A stretch of DNA of 64,000 nt from assembly GCA_949284445.1 (NCBI GenBank), contig CASDVP010000001.1:186001-250000 (forward strand). The letters run 5' to 3'. The notes beneath the pieces were generated by a model, which made no database searches, was not told the DNA's origin, and saw nothing but the letters and a program-made list of their open reading frames with translations. This DNA comes from an uncultured Bacillota bacterium. GTDB lineage: Bacteria; Bacillota_I; Bacilli_A; RFN20; CAG-288. Each line of letters starts with the position of its first letter. Position 1 is the first letter of the stretch. The position numbers and the translations under genes are program-made. This document shows, piece after piece, positions 10,217 to 20,422 of the stretch.

Positions 10217-11305
10217 TTATTTCCTCCGAATCAATTGTGTTCCATCTGCTTCATATACAGTATATTTTGAAAATTCATCAGTGATTCTAGTGCCTGTCAC
10301 GAATGTCTGACCAGTGTGAATATGATTTAAGAGGTTTTGGCATCGCTTTGCATCTAAGTCAGAGGTGACATCATCTAATAAGAGAATCGGTTCATCTTGT
10401 AGCTTCTTAGCTAAATATTGTCTGATAGCGATTTTTAGACTTAAGGAAGCGAGTCTGTTTTCGCCTTGACTTGCATATCCGGCTAGAGCTTTGCTGTTCA
10501 GTATCGCTGCCAAATCATCTCTGTGCGGTCCGATCAAGGTCTGTTTTCTGATATTCTCAAGCGACTTATTGCTTTCGAAGAGTTTTAAGGATTTTTCGAT
10601 GAATATTTTTTGCTCAGGTTCTACAGGACAGTTTGTTTTATATTTCAACTGTAATGTGCAAGTATCACCGAATAACGAGTTGTAGATCTGATTTACTGGA
10701 TTAACCAAGTCTTTGATAAAGTTGATCCTTTCTGTCACGATGCGATAAGAGAGATTGATCAGTTGATTTCTTAAGACATCGATCACATCGGGATCATATT
10801 CTTGAACTAAAGCAGCATTTCGTTCTTTCAACAGTTTCTTATAACGGGAGATAGCGAAGAGATATTTAGGGCTCAGTTGTGATAGAGTCTCATCTAATAG
10901 TTTTCTTCTTTCAGCCGGCTCATCTTTGAAGAAAAAGACTTGGGCTGGTTCGTAATAGGTGACAAGTAATTTTCCTAAGATCGAAGATAAAGTTTTTACT
11001 TTTTCATCATCATAGGCGAAGATTTTATAATCTTGACCGATCTGAGCGGATAATGAATGATCTGAATCATCTTTATCAGTATGAAATACGATATAGATGC
11101 TCGCATCTTTTTCACCATATTGGATGAGTTCGCTATCAGCTGCTTTTTTAAAAGAACGACCGCAAGATAGATAATGTATAGCTTCTAAGATATTAGTTTT
11201 TCCTATAGCATTACTACCGGTGATATAGTTGTTGGAAGGGTCGAATTCTACTTCTAAGTGACTATAATTGCGAAAATGATTTAATATCAGCTTTTTGATG
11301 AACAT
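10217..11305 (-). CDS. recF: DNA replication and repair protein RecF
   Basis: 362 residues, normal length. RecF is an SMC-like ATPase that helps load RecA at single-strand gaps. Walker A is at 30-37 (GSNAIGKT) and Walker B near the end (LLLDDVTSDLD). The start overlaps the end of the S4-domain gene by 19 bases, and gyrB follows after 1 base, the order found in many Firmicutes. Confidence 0.96.
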   Translation of the reverse strand: MFIKKLILNHFRNYSHLEVEFDPSNNYITGSNAIGKTNILEAIHYLSCGRSFKKAADSELIQYGEKDASIYIVFHTDKDDSDHSLSAQIGQDYKIFAYDDEKVKTLSSILGKLLVTYYEPAQVFFFKDEPAERRKLLDETLSQLSPKYLFAISRYKKLLKERNAALVQEYDPDVIDVLRNQLINLSYRIVTERINFIKDLVNPVNQIYNSLFGDTCTLQLKYKTNCPVEPEQKIFIEKSLKLFESNKSLENIRKQTLIGPHRDDLAAILNSKALAGYASQGENRLASLSLKIAIRQYLAKKLQDEPILLLDDVTSDLDAKRCQNLLNHIHTGQTFVTGTRITDEFSKYTVYEADGTQLIRRK

Positions 11306-11517
11306 ATTTGATATAAATGATTTGATATGTTCACAATATCTCCATGACGAAGCTTTCTACCGCGGCGGATTTCTCTTTCGTCATTCACCAAAACATCATT
11401 CATAGCTAGAAAGGCTTTCTCTTCCCCACCGTATCCAACAGTCTTAGTCAGCTTGAGGAATTGCCCGAGAGTGATGTAGTCGTCAGAAATAGTCACTTTT
11501 TGAATTTCAGGTGTCAT
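11287..11517 (-). CDS. yaaA: S4-domain RNA-binding protein YaaA
   Basis: 76 residues from the ATG at 11517. This start is preferred over an upstream one because TAGGAG lies 7 bases before it. The protein is one S4 RNA-binding domain (ITLGQFLKL, then VNDEREIRRGRKLRHGD). In Bacillus the gene sits between dnaN and recF; here recF follows but dnaN is absent. The exact role is not known; an RNA- or ribosome-linked job is inferred from the domain. Confidence 0.9.
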   Translation of the reverse strand: MTPEIQKVTISDDYITLGQFLKLTKTVGYGGEEKAFLAMNDVLVNDEREIRRGRKLRHGDIVNISNHLYQICSSKS

Positions 11518-12028
11518 ATATAGGCTCCTAGATAAATAGAACAATATATATTATATATATTTATATATATAATTACTACCATTTTTTCTCTTGAATCTTA
11601 TAACTGAATAAACTCAAACACTTATAGTATTAAAATTTTCAAAGATGACTTACCAATAGAACAGATAATTGAGTTTATAAGGAAGTATAAATTTTCAGAA
11701 ACACCTGAAAGGACTAATTTAATAACGGCAGTAAATTAAGTACATTAGAAGCTAAAAATCGTTATTAAAAATAGAAGATCTGATAATGAACAAAAAGTCG
11801 ATAATATCTAGAATGCAGAACTATATCTTGAAGACTAACCTAGTTTAACACTATAAAATGGTGTTAAATCATAAATAATGGCATTATACTATACTTTATA
11901 GCATGGCACAATAAAAACCATAAAATGTTTTGTGCAATAAATAGAGTTGTTTTTACAAATTATAGGTTATTTTAAAATCAAAAAAAATACAACTAGCCTT
12001 GACTAATACAATATTAAAATAGCCGTTT
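11518..12028. other. AT-rich intergenic region with a possible gene remnant
   Basis: Between yaaA and a lipoprotein gene. The first part is alternating TA sequence (about 11545-11572), probably holding the promoter of the yaaA-gyrA operon. A short open stretch on the plus strand (about 11607-11738) translates to protein-like sequence (IEQIIEFIRKYKFSET) without a start, which looks like a gene fragment. Two inverted repeats lie at 11844-11868 (TTTAACAC / GTGTTAAA) and about 11906-11935. No DnaA box TTATCCACA was found. Confidence 0.4.
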
Positions 12029-12562
12029 TTAAAATATGATATTATTTTTATTAGTCACTTCTGCAGATATGGTTATTTTATCTTTGTAGAATAAGAATCC
12101 AATATTCTTTTTGGAAGCTGCCAAAATTAATGTTGGAATATTCTCGTTGTCAAAAACTTCAAATCCATTTGTCGTCATAATTGATTTGATATCCTCATCA
12201 GACGATTTGATATTTAAATCATAGACATAATAATCAGGATCAGTTATTTCAATTTTTGTGACAAAAGAACCACCACTAGAATAATCTGGATAAGCTGTAA
12301 TTTCATAAATGACATGCTCTTGTGGCAATTGATACCATGTCTGATCATTTTCTTTAACTATTGTTAAATTATCGACATATCTATCACCACCAAACATACC
12401 TGGATAAAACTCTAAATCTTTTAAGTCATCTTGCGAAACTTTTTGAGTTATCCATAAAGATAAATTAGTATTATCAGGTCTTGGTAAAAAATATGCCTTT
12501 TCAGAACATGATACTAATGTCATTGCTGATAGAAACAATAAAGTTAATATTTTCTTCTTCAT
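12029..12562 (-). CDS. Small lipoprotein of unknown function
   Basis: 177 residues with a typical lipoprotein signal peptide (MKKKIL, hydrophobic core, lipobox LVSC, Cys at about residue 20). The mature part is mixed polar, with Tyr- and Asp-rich stretches and no motif I recognise. A purine-rich ribosome site (AGAAAAAGG) precedes the ATG. It is a single gene between the gyrase operon and the divergent two-component genes. Confidence 0.75.
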   Translation of the reverse strand: MKKKILTLLFLSAMTLVSCSEKAYFLPRPDNTNLSLWITQKVSQDDLKDLEFYPGMFGGDRYVDNLTIVKENDQTWYQLPQEHVIYEITAYPDYSSGGSFVTKIEITDPDYYVYDLNIKSSDEDIKSIMTTNGFEVFDNENIPTLILAASKKNIGFLFYKDKITISAEVTNKNNIIF

Positions 12563-12897
12563 ATAATAAAACCTTTTTCTCAGTATATTCTTTTCAAATT
12601 ATAATCACAAGTTTTAAAACGATTGAGTTTTAATGCTTTTTTATCCATTTTTATTCAATTTAGAAGCTTCTGCTAAGAAATTAGTGAATTCAGTAGAAAT
12701 AAGTTTTTCGGTACTTAACTGACGCTGGTTCGATATTCTTTTTATGGCGGTAGTTTCTACTTTTTACGCACTTATTGTAAGAGCATTTAATTATTCATGA
12801 ATGTTAAAACAAACGGATAAAATATGTAATTTTTAAAAGAAAATATGAAAGTATGATTGAAAACCTATAGCGTCTTTTTTTAAAATCATTTTTAATT
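12563..12897. other. Intergenic region between divergent genes
   Basis: 335 bases, where gene orientation switches from minus to plus. It contains a likely promoter for the response regulator, TTGAAA (12857-12862), 18 bases, TAAAAT (12881-12886). No peptide gene that could encode an autoinducer was seen. Confidence 0.45.
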
Positions 12898-13611
12898 ATG
12901 ATTCGCATTGGGATTTTGGAAGATGAACAGCGAGATGCTGAGCGATTAACTTCTTTTTTGAAAAAGTATGCTGAAGAAAAGCAACTGTCTTTTTCGACCA
13001 CATGTTTTACTAATTCCACACATTTCTTAGAAAAGTATAATTCTGATTTTGATCTATTATTTATTGATATTGAACTGCCAGATTTAAATGGTATGGATGC
13101 CATGCATAAACTACGACTCATCGATGAAAAAGTCATGATAATTTTTGTTACGAATCTAGCACAATATGCGGTCAACGGTTATGAAGTGGGCGCTTTTGAC
13201 TTTATTATCAAACCGATCACTTTTTATAATCTCACTGTAAAGCTGAACAGAGCATTGGCAAGATTGGAACACAAGAAAGAAAAAACGATTTGGATCAACA
13301 CCAGAACAGATAAGAAAAAAATAGATATTAATACATTAAAATATGTTGAAGTTAATAAACATAAATTAATATATCATACAACAAATGGCAATATAACAAC
13401 TCTTGGAACTATGAAAGAGGTTGTTGAATTATTACAGAACTCACAATTCTCGCTATGTAATCAATGCTATCTTGTTAATTTGAGCTTTGTAACAGGAATC
13501 GAAGGGTATGATTGTGTGCTTGGCGACGAGCGGTTAAAAATATCAGCTCCCAAAAAGAAAGACTTTTTGCATGCTTTAAATGATTTTCTAGCAGGAGGCT
13601 ATATCAATTAA
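12898..13611 (+). CDS. LytTR-family response regulator (AgrA/VirR-like)
   Basis: 237 residues. The receiver domain (1-125) has the phospho-acceptor D57 (LLFIDIELP), T85 and K105 in the expected places. The C-terminal LytTR DNA-binding domain covers about 130-235. The cognate histidine kinase starts 2 bases after the stop. No Shine-Dalgarno sequence precedes the ATG; the predicted -10 element ends only 11 bases before it, so the mRNA may be nearly leaderless. It may control the GH3 and lipoprotein genes downstream, but that is inference from position only. Confidence 0.9.
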   Translation: MIRIGILEDEQRDAERLTSFLKKYAEEKQLSFSTTCFTNSTHFLEKYNSDFDLLFIDIELPDLNGMDAMHKLRLIDEKVMIIFVTNLAQYAVNGYEVGAFDFIIKPITFYNLTVKLNRALARLEHKKEKTIWINTRTDKKKIDINTLKYVEVNKHKLIYHTTNGNITTLGTMKEVVELLQNSQFSLCNQCYLVNLSFVTGIEGYDCVLGDERLKISAPKKKDFLHALNDFLAGGYIN

Positions 13612-13612
13612 G

Positions 13613-14938
13613 ATGTCTTTGCTGTTCTATTATAAAATCGCATTTATCACAGAGATATTGATCGCTGAATTGATGTTCTCTTTTAAAATGGAAAGAAGAA
13701 AACTATTTCCTTTGCGCGCTATATTAAGTCTGATTGTTTGTTATTCAGTCGCTATCTTTTATCCTTTAGCATTTTATTCTGGATGGTATGCTTCTTTGAT
13801 GTTTTTTGCTTTTTTCTTATGCGCCTATTTCGCATTGTTTTCTTGTTTTAAAGTCAGTTTGATAAATGCGTTTTATATTGCGATAGCTTCTTATACTGTT
13901 CAGCATTTATCGTACGAATTTTTCTCTTTGATATCAAAGCTTATTTCATCTAATTTGAACTTGTACTCAAGTGTAGAGATCGATTTCAGCAATCTGTCAG
14001 AGGAGACTTTGTTCATGCTGTTGATCTATCTTCAGATTCATATCGTCATCTATGTCGCATCTTATTTTATCTTTGGAAAGAGAATAAATAAGTCTGAAAA
14101 AATACGAATAAATAATTTTCAATTGTTCATATTAGCATGTTCTATCTTGGTCATCGATATCGTCATAAACGCTTTCGTTGTATATATAGATTCTGAAGCC
14201 AACTTCAGTTATGAAATCATCATTTCTATTTATAACATCATCTGTTGTCTCTTCGTTCTGTTTTTTCAATTCAGCGCTATTAATGCTAAAAAGATGGAAC
14301 AGGAGATCAAAACGACACACAGCTTATTGATCCAAGCTAGAAGACAATATGATTTATCGAGAGAAAACATCGATGCTATCAATATGAAAGTACATAATTT
14401 GAAGCATCAGATCAATGAATTTGCTAGGAGAAAAGATATCGCAGATCAATCTATAAAAGAGATTGAAAACATGATTTCTATCTATGATGCACCGATCAAA
14501 ACTGGTAACGAAGCATTAGATATCATCCTCACTGAAAAAAGTTTATTATGCCATAATAAACACATCAAGCTAACTTGTATGGCTGATGGTAAATGTCTTT
14601 CTTTCATTAACGAATCAGATCTATATGTTCTATTTGGTAATGCATTAGATAATGCGATTGAATCAGTCAGCAAAATTGATGACGAGGAAAAGAAAATCAT
14701 CAGCATGTCAGTTTATCTAGCAAATTCTTTAATCTCTATCAATATCAATAATTATTATGATGGTGAATTAGAAATTGATGATAACGGGATTCCTAAAACC
14801 ACAAAAACGGATAAAGATAATCATGGTTATGGTGTAAAATCCATAAAAATGATCGCTGAAAATTATGGTGGTGATTTTTCTATTGTTCTTAAAGATCATA
14901 TTTTTAATATGAATATCCTTTTACCTGTTCAAAAATGA
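13613..14938 (+). CDS. AgrC-like sensor histidine kinase (HPK10 type)
   Basis: 441 residues. The N-terminal half has about six membrane segments (to residue ~220). A coiled linker follows, with the His box VHNLKHQI (H261 or H265 as phosphorylation site), then a GHKL ATPase domain with the N box NALDNAIE (343-350) and a glycine loop near 408-418 (HGYGVKS). Proteins of this type sense secreted peptides in Agr and related systems, but no peptide precursor gene is seen nearby. It is paired with the LytTR regulator just upstream. Confidence 0.9.
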   Translation: MSLLFYYKIAFITEILIAELMFSFKMERRKLFPLRAILSLIVCYSVAIFYPLAFYSGWYASLMFFAFFLCAYFALFSCFKVSLINAFYIAIASYTVQHLSYEFFSLISKLISSNLNLYSSVEIDFSNLSEETLFMLLIYLQIHIVIYVASYFIFGKRINKSEKIRINNFQLFILACSILVIDIVINAFVVYIDSEANFSYEIIISIYNIICCLFVLFFQFSAINAKKMEQEIKTTHSLLIQARRQYDLSRENIDAINMKVHNLKHQINEFARRKDIADQSIKEIENMISIYDAPIKTGNEALDIILTEKSLLCHNKHIKLTCMADGKCLSFINESDLYVLFGNALDNAIESVSKIDDEEKKIISMSVYLANSLISININNYYDGELEIDDNGIPKTTKTDKDNHGYGVKSIKMIAENYGGDFSIVLKDHIFNMNILLPVQK

Positions 14939-15029
14939 ATCTATGCATTTTTATCAATAAAATATGCTAGTTTGCTTGATGTAAGCCCTTTCTTTTTTAA
15001 AATTGAAAATGAGAGAAAGGAGCCTGACT

Positions 15030-15275
15030 ATGAAAAAACTACCTTGGGGTATTTTTGCTGGTATATCAGGAATGCTAGTTTTCTTTTTAACATTTGGTTT
15101 TGTAGCAGTGTATATCGTTTTAAGTGCGATAGCTGCTCAAACAAACAGTGATTTTTCACCATTTCAAAATTGGTGGCAAACTTTAATGTTTGTTTTTGAC
15201 ATCATTTTTTTCTTAATACTTGCTTTCTCTATCTTCATGTATGTCGTAAGAGAAAAATCTAAAAAGAAAGGATAA
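15030..15275 (+). CDS. Small two-segment membrane protein
   Basis: 81 residues from the ATG at 15030, chosen because AGAAAGGAG lies just upstream; an earlier TTG at 15003 would put that site inside the gene. Two hydrophobic segments (about 6-32 and 52-72) end in a Lys-rich tail (KSKKKG). It lies 7 bases before the GH3 gene, so the two are probably co-transcribed. It may be a partner of the membrane-bound GH3 protein; family not recognised. Confidence 0.65.
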   Translation: MKKLPWGIFAGISGMLVFFLTFGFVAVYIVLSAIAAQTNSDFSPFQNWWQTLMFVFDIIFFLILAFSIFMYVVREKSKKKG

Positions 15276-15282
15276 GCAAACT

Positions 15283-18200
15283 ATGAAAAAAATATTTAAA
15301 CGTTCGATTTGGTGTTTGCTCACAGTCTTTTTTGCTGTTTGTTTTGTCATAGTTTTAGTCGGCGGGAACATCGCTAAGAAAAACGATTCATTTGTTAACG
15401 GATTTTTCAATGTTCAAGACTATATTATGGAAGAGACTGATGAAGGAGAGCCCTTCAACGAGTATAAATCTGATTATGTGAATGAGGATGGTACTTTTAA
15501 TGATAAGGCGATGAGAGATCATTCTCTAGATGTAGCTTTAAGAACAGCGACTGAAGGTACTGTTTTACTTGAAAACAAAAACGATGCTCTTCCGTTAGCT
15601 AAAGATTCAAAGATTTCAATCTTTGGTATCTCGTCATCCAAATATCTTTTATCACCAGCTGGTAGTGGACACTTAGGAGTCACTCTCACGACTAATATTC
15701 AAGAAGCTTGTGAAAGCAATGGATTAAAAGTGAATCCAAAACTTTCTAACGCCTATACGATTTTAGGTAGTAAATATGGTAACTATTTGACTGATTCTGG
15801 CACGACTATCTCTGGTTCTTCAATAGGAGATAAATGCTATGTCGAATATGGAATCAATGAAGCACCATATAATGAATTAGATAAAACTAGTGTCGGTTTA
15901 GTCACAAATAGTTTTAAGGAATATGGCGATGCTGCTATTTATTACATCTCTAGAAATGATGGTGAAGATGGAGATACAAATTATTACACTCCAGAAAGCA
16001 TTAATGGTAATTATTTAGATTTGGCTATCGAAGAAGTCAATATCTTAAATAAATTGATGGAATTAAAAAGTGATGGCACATTTAAGAAAGTCATCTTGAT
16101 GATCAACGCTGCGATGCCTCTTCAGATGAAGACCATAAAGACATATGACTTAGATGCTTTAGTTTGGTTAGGCGTTGGTGGAAATGTTTCATTTGATCAA
16201 ATCGGTGCAATCCTTTCAGGAAATGCCGAGCCTAGTGGTCATTTACCAGACACTTATCTTTATGACAATTATTCTGCACCTAGCACTGTAAACTTTGGAG
16301 ATTTCACTTTTGAAAATAAAAGTGGTTTACCTGCAACAGAACAATATACTCACAACGATAAATATCTCGTCTATCAAGAAGGCATCTATATCGGCTATCG
16401 CTATTTTGAAACCAGATATGAAGATACAGTATTAAAGCAAGGAAATGCGGATAGTTCAAAAGGCAGTGTCAATAAAGAAGGTGAAGCATGGAAGTATGAA
16501 AACGAAGTCGCTTATCCTTTTGGATATGGCTTATCCTACACTGAATTTGAGTATTCTGGTTATAAGATGAAAGAGACTGTTGATGCTACTGGTTATAACA
16601 TCAGCTTAACAGTCACTAATATCGGTGATCGACCTGGAAAAGATGTCGTTCAGGTGTATTTGCAAAAGCCTTATACTCAATATGACATCGATAATAAAAT
16701 AGAAAAAGCATCAGTTGAATTAGTTGGATATGATAAGACAAAATTATTAGATCCTAATGATAGTGAAGAAATAACAATTTTTGTTCCTAAAGAAGAGTTT
16801 AAAACCTATGATGCCTATAATAAAGGCACTTACATCTTAGAAAAAGGTGATTATTATTTAACGGTTGGTGAAGATTCTCACGATGCTATCAACAACATTC
16901 TTGCTAAGAAAGGCATGACGACTTCTGATGGTATGGATGAAGCAGGTGATAGTAATAAGGCTTCATTAATCAGAATCACGGATGATGATTTTGAACGCTA
17001 TTCAACCTCGCTTGTCACCGGATATGAGATCACCAATCAATTCACAGATGCTGATCCTAATTTATATGAAGGAACCAAAGATCAATTTAAAGATTTTAAA
17101 TATCTTTCTAGAAGCGATTGGGATGGCACTTATCCAGTAAAAGTTAAGATGGATGTCACCACTGATAAGATGAGACAGGATTTCCAATACACTGCTGAAA
17201 TAGTTGAAGATCCTGAAGCGACTATGCCTATTTTTGGTCAGTCTAGTAGTAAAACTCTTATCTCGATGTGGGGTTTAGATTATGACGATCCGAGTTGGAA
17301 TGATCTATTAAATCAAGTGACTTGGGAAGAAGCGGTAACTTTAGCCACCTATGGTGGTGGTACAGCTGGTTGTGTATCGGTTGCAGCACCATCTGGTTTA
17401 GCTAAAGATGGTCCTGGCGGTATCGGCGTTGGTAATGAAAACTTACCAAATGTCATGGCTTTCCCATCTGAATGCAACATGGCTGCTACTTTTAATGATG
17501 AATTGATCGAAGAATTAGGAAATGCCTTCGGCATGGAAATCTTACATGTCGGTTATACCGGTATTTATGGTCCTGGTGCCAATATACATCGCTCAGCTTT
17601 TTCTGGTAGAAACTGGGAATATTATTCTGAAGATCCGTTTATCTCTGGTCAGATGTTAGAACATGAAGTCAGAGGTTTACAAAACCGTGGTGTCATCGTT
17701 TTCACTAAACACTTCTTATTAAACGATCAAGAAAGAAATCGTTATGGTGTTTCTATCTGGGCTAATGAACAATCCATCAGAGAAATCTATTTGAAAGCCT
17801 TTGAAGGTGGAGTCGTCGATGGCAAGATGAATGGCATCATGTCTTCTTTCAATAGAATAGGTGCTACTTGGGCTGGTAAACATAAAGGCTTATTGACCAA
17901 TGTTTTAAGAAAAGAATGGGGATTTATTGGCGTAGTTCAAACTGATGCCTATGTCGGAACACATATGCATCGCTGTTTAGCTGAATCCATTATCGCTGGT
18001 AATGATTTCACTATGGGTGGTTCTAATCCTACTGCTTTAGATAGCTATAGAGATAGTCCGACTCTCGCTTCTGCTTTAAGAGAAACTGTTCATAGAATCC
18101 TATATACAAAGCTGCATTCTAATGCTATGAACGGCATGAAGCTCACTACCAAAATCATTTATGTGACACCTTGGTGGAAGACTACTTTAGATGCTTTGGC

Positions 18201-20406
18201 TATCACATTCGGTGTACTAGCTATTATCTGCTTCTTAATATTTGCGGTTTCAGTCACTCTACCATTCTTAGATAAACGCAAGAAGAGATTAGAGAGTTTA
18301 CCTGAATATCAAGGTAAGAAAGTGAGTTACTTCTTTGATGTCATCACTAAGAAAGCTACTGTGATCACTTCCTGTATCGCTTTAGTTTTAATCGTAGTGT
18401 CGATATCTGTTCCATTAGCTATCAATAGCGCAGGCAGATCACATTCTAATCCTAATATTTCAGCAGGCAGCAATGAACCTTATGAACCAGAGTGCGAGCA
18501 TAAATGCGCTACTTGTGGTCTTTGTATTGATTATTCTAGCGAGTTAGAGGAATGCAAAGAAAAATGCGGTGGTCATTTGAAGAACACTCAAACATTCGAA
18601 GGTGAAGATAGTCATGTCTTGCTCTATGGAGGAGATAGAGGTGCATTAGGGACTGCACAAGAAGAAGGTTCTAGTGAAGTTTATATAGGTGGATTTAATG
18701 CTAATTTAGGCGCAAAGATCAAATACGTGATAACTGCACCTCAAGATTTGACTGCAACACTATTTGTCTCAGTGTGTAAGCGTAGTTCACCTCTACTCTT
18801 TACAAGCTCAGTATTAGTACAAGTCAATGGTGAAATCGTCCAATCTAAAGGTGTTGTTTCTAGTTTGGCATCCGGTGAAGCTGAGTGGGTTAATTTCATT
18901 GAAGTCTGTCTAGGTTGTATCCAATTAAATGAAGGCAGAAACACCATCACCTTCACTGTTGCTAATGACGATGCTGCCTGCGGATTTAACTTTGATTCGA
19001 TCAGCATAAAATCTGATTATGAGCTTTCTTGGTATGAAGGTCCACACATCTGTGATGACATCTGCCAAATCTGTGGATTATGTATGAATGATAAATGCGA
19101 AGATCCTGTTTGCGAAGATAAATGTACTTGTAATTTACCAAAACAAACATTTGCATTAACTGATAAGAAAGCGGAAATTCTAAATGCTGAGTTAGTCGGA
19201 GATAAAGTCACTTTTGATAACGCTGATGAAGAAGTCATCTATCAATTGAAATCTGAAGCTGATACTAATGCTGTTCTCTTCTTAGATATGAATATAAATG
19301 AGGAAAAAACAGTCGATGAATTGTTTGAGATCAAAGTCAATGATAAGGTGGTGACTTTCAGTGATGTCGCCATTGAAGCAAGCGAAGAAAAAGCTCAGAT
19401 CAAATTAGGACAGATCACCTTGTCATACGGTATCAACACTGTTTCAATCAAAACTAAAACTGCTAGTAAAATTGACTTCTATGGTATCACCATCGGTTGC
19501 GAAGATACTTTGACTTATCCTAATCCATATGAGTTCTCTGCTATTTCTAACTATGTCCAGATCGAAGGTAATGCCTATCGTTCTACTGAAAACTGTATCG
19601 CTATGAACGAAAATGCGATGGGTTCTATCATCACATTCCCGATCAATTCTAGTAAAGAAACAACAGCTGATTTATTCATCAACATCGCTTCAAGAGCTAC
19701 GCCTGCTAAGATCTCAGATATTTTAAGAATCAAAGTCAATGATGTAGAGATCACCACTGATGCTGACTTACCCAATATCGGCAGTGAATTCTTCACCTAT
19801 TCTGATGTTTTGATCAACACTATCAATTTAGTTGAAGGATACAATGAAATCACATTTGAAGTCTTAACCAATAATGAAAGCATCAATACGAACTTAAAAT
19901 ATATCTCATTTGAAAACACTGATGCTGAATTGAGCTTTGCTCAGATGCCTTCAGGTGCTTACCGTTTAGTTGTTGAAGCTGAAAATGTCACTATTACTCC
20001 TATCACTTATAATGGTGCACCTTATCCATATGTTGCTAGCGGGCAGAATGCTAGCGGCGATCAATATTTAGGCGGTATGAACGATGCTGGTTTATATGCA
20101 CCAGGTCAAGCTAAATTATCATTTAAAGTATCGGCTAGTGAAGATATGAAATTCAAATTATATTTTGCTTGTGGTATTTCAGGTAATGCTAGCGCTAGTA
20201 GCTATACGGTTAATATCAATGGTGAAACAAATAACTCTACACAGAGTTGGTCAGCATCCGATTGGTATGATTGGAAAGAACAATATTACGGAAATTTAGA
20301 TTTAAATAGTGGTGAAAACACTATCGAAATCGTCATTGAAAAGAATGAACCTATCAATCTTGATTACTTTGTTTTGGAGAGCAATGCAGAGATTACATTG
20401 TTATAA
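15283..20406 (+). CDS. Membrane-anchored, circularly permuted GH3 glycosidase with CBM-like repeats
   Basis: 1707 residues. An N-terminal membrane segment (8-28) is followed by the GH3 C-terminal domain first (about 85-370, starting TVLLENKNDALPL), then a fibronectin III-like domain (about 425-550), then the GH3 N-terminal catalytic barrel (about 610-930) with the probable nucleophile D888 (VVQTDAYVG). This reversed order is known in some Ruminococcus and Butyrivibrio beta-glucosidases. Two more membrane segments (about 967-997 and 1025-1047) enclose a Lys/Arg-rich loop. After them come Cys-rich linkers (CATCGLC, CQICGLC) and four CBM-like beta domains to the C-terminus. It probably cleaves beta-linked sugars at the cell surface; the substrate is unknown. 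Confidence 0.88.
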   Translation: MKKIFKRSIWCLLTVFFAVCFVIVLVGGNIAKKNDSFVNGFFNVQDYIMEETDEGEPFNEYKSDYVNEDGTFNDKAMRDHSLDVALRTATEGTVLLENKNDALPLAKDSKISIFGISSSKYLLSPAGSGHLGVTLTTNIQEACESNGLKVNPKLSNAYTILGSKYGNYLTDSGTTISGSSIGDKCYVEYGINEAPYNELDKTSVGLVTNSFKEYGDAAIYYISRNDGEDGDTNYYTPESINGNYLDLAIEEVNILNKLMELKSDGTFKKVILMINAAMPLQMKTIKTYDLDALVWLGVGGNVSFDQIGAILSGNAEPSGHLPDTYLYDNYSAPSTVNFGDFTFENKSGLPATEQYTHNDKYLVYQEGIYIGYRYFETRYEDTVLKQGNADSSKGSVNKEGEAWKYENEVAYPFGYGLSYTEFEYSGYKMKETVDATGYNISLTVTNIGDRPGKDVVQVYLQKPYTQYDIDNKIEKASVELVGYDKTKLLDPNDSEEITIFVPKEEFKTYDAYNKGTYILEKGDYYLTVGEDSHDAINNILAKKGMTTSDGMDEAGDSNKASLIRITDDDFERYSTSLVTGYEITNQFTDADPNLYEGTKDQFKDFKYLSRSDWDGTYPVKVKMDVTTDKMRQDFQYTAEIVEDPEATMPIFGQSSSKTLISMWGLDYDDPSWNDLLNQVTWEEAVTLATYGGGTAGCVSVAAPSGLAKDGPGGIGVGNENLPNVMAFPSECNMAATFNDELIEELGNAFGMEILHVGYTGIYGPGANIHRSAFSGRNWEYYSEDPFISGQMLEHEVRGLQNRGVIVFTKHFLLNDQERNRYGVSIWANEQSIREIYLKAFEGGVVDGKMNGIMSSFNRIGATWAGKHKGLLTNVLRKEWGFIGVVQTDAYVGTHMHRCLAESIIAGNDFTMGGSNPTALDSYRDSPTLASALRETVHRILYTKLHSNAMNGMKLTTKIIYVTPWWKTTLDALAITFGVLAIICFLIFAVSVTLPFLDKRKKRLESLPEYQGKKVSYFFDVITKKATVITSCIALVLIVVSISVPLAINSAGRSHSNPNISAGSNEPYEPECEHKCATCGLCIDYSSELEECKEKCGGHLKNTQTFEGEDSHVLLYGGDRGALGTAQEEGSSEVYIGGFNANLGAKIKYVITAPQDLTATLFVSVCKRSSPLLFTSSVLVQVNGEIVQSKGVVSSLASGEAEWVNFIEVCLGCIQLNEGRNTITFTVANDDAACGFNFDSISIKSDYELSWYEGPHICDDICQICGLCMNDKCEDPVCEDKCTCNLPKQTFALTDKKAEILNAELVGDKVTFDNADEEVIYQLKSEADTNAVLFLDMNINEEKTVDELFEIKVNDKVVTFSDVAIEASEEKAQIKLGQITLSYGINTVSIKTKTASKIDFYGITIGCEDTLTYPNPYEFSAISNYVQIEGNAYRSTENCIAMNENAMGSIITFPINSSKETTADLFINIASRATPAKISDILRIKVNDVEITTDADLPNIGSEFFTYSDVLINTINLVEGYNEITFEVLTNNESINTNLKYISFENTDAELSFAQMPSGAYRLVVEAENVTITPITYNGAPYPYVASGQNASGDQYLGGMNDAGLYAPGQAKLSFKVSASEDMKFKLYFACGISGNASASSYTVNINGETNNSTQSWSASDWYDWKEQYYGNLDLNSGENTIEIVIEKNEPINLDYFVLESNAEITLL

Positions 20407-20422
20407 AGAAAAGGAAATAAAT

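Noticed and set aside
12720-12740. tRNA T-loop-like sequence (GGTTCGATATTC)
   Set aside because: No matching acceptor or anticodon stem around it.
11518-12897. Replication origin
   Set aside because: The orientation switch and gyrase genes invite this, but no DnaA box was found and dnaA/dnaN are absent; kept only as a low-scored finding.
12804-13175. Minus-strand 123-codon frame over the response regulator
   Set aside because: Antisense of the receiver domain, no ribosome site.
20309-20422. Earlier start of the lipoprotein gene
   Set aside because: It would read inside the end of the GH3 gene; ATG 20423 has a ribosome site and begins a proper signal peptide.
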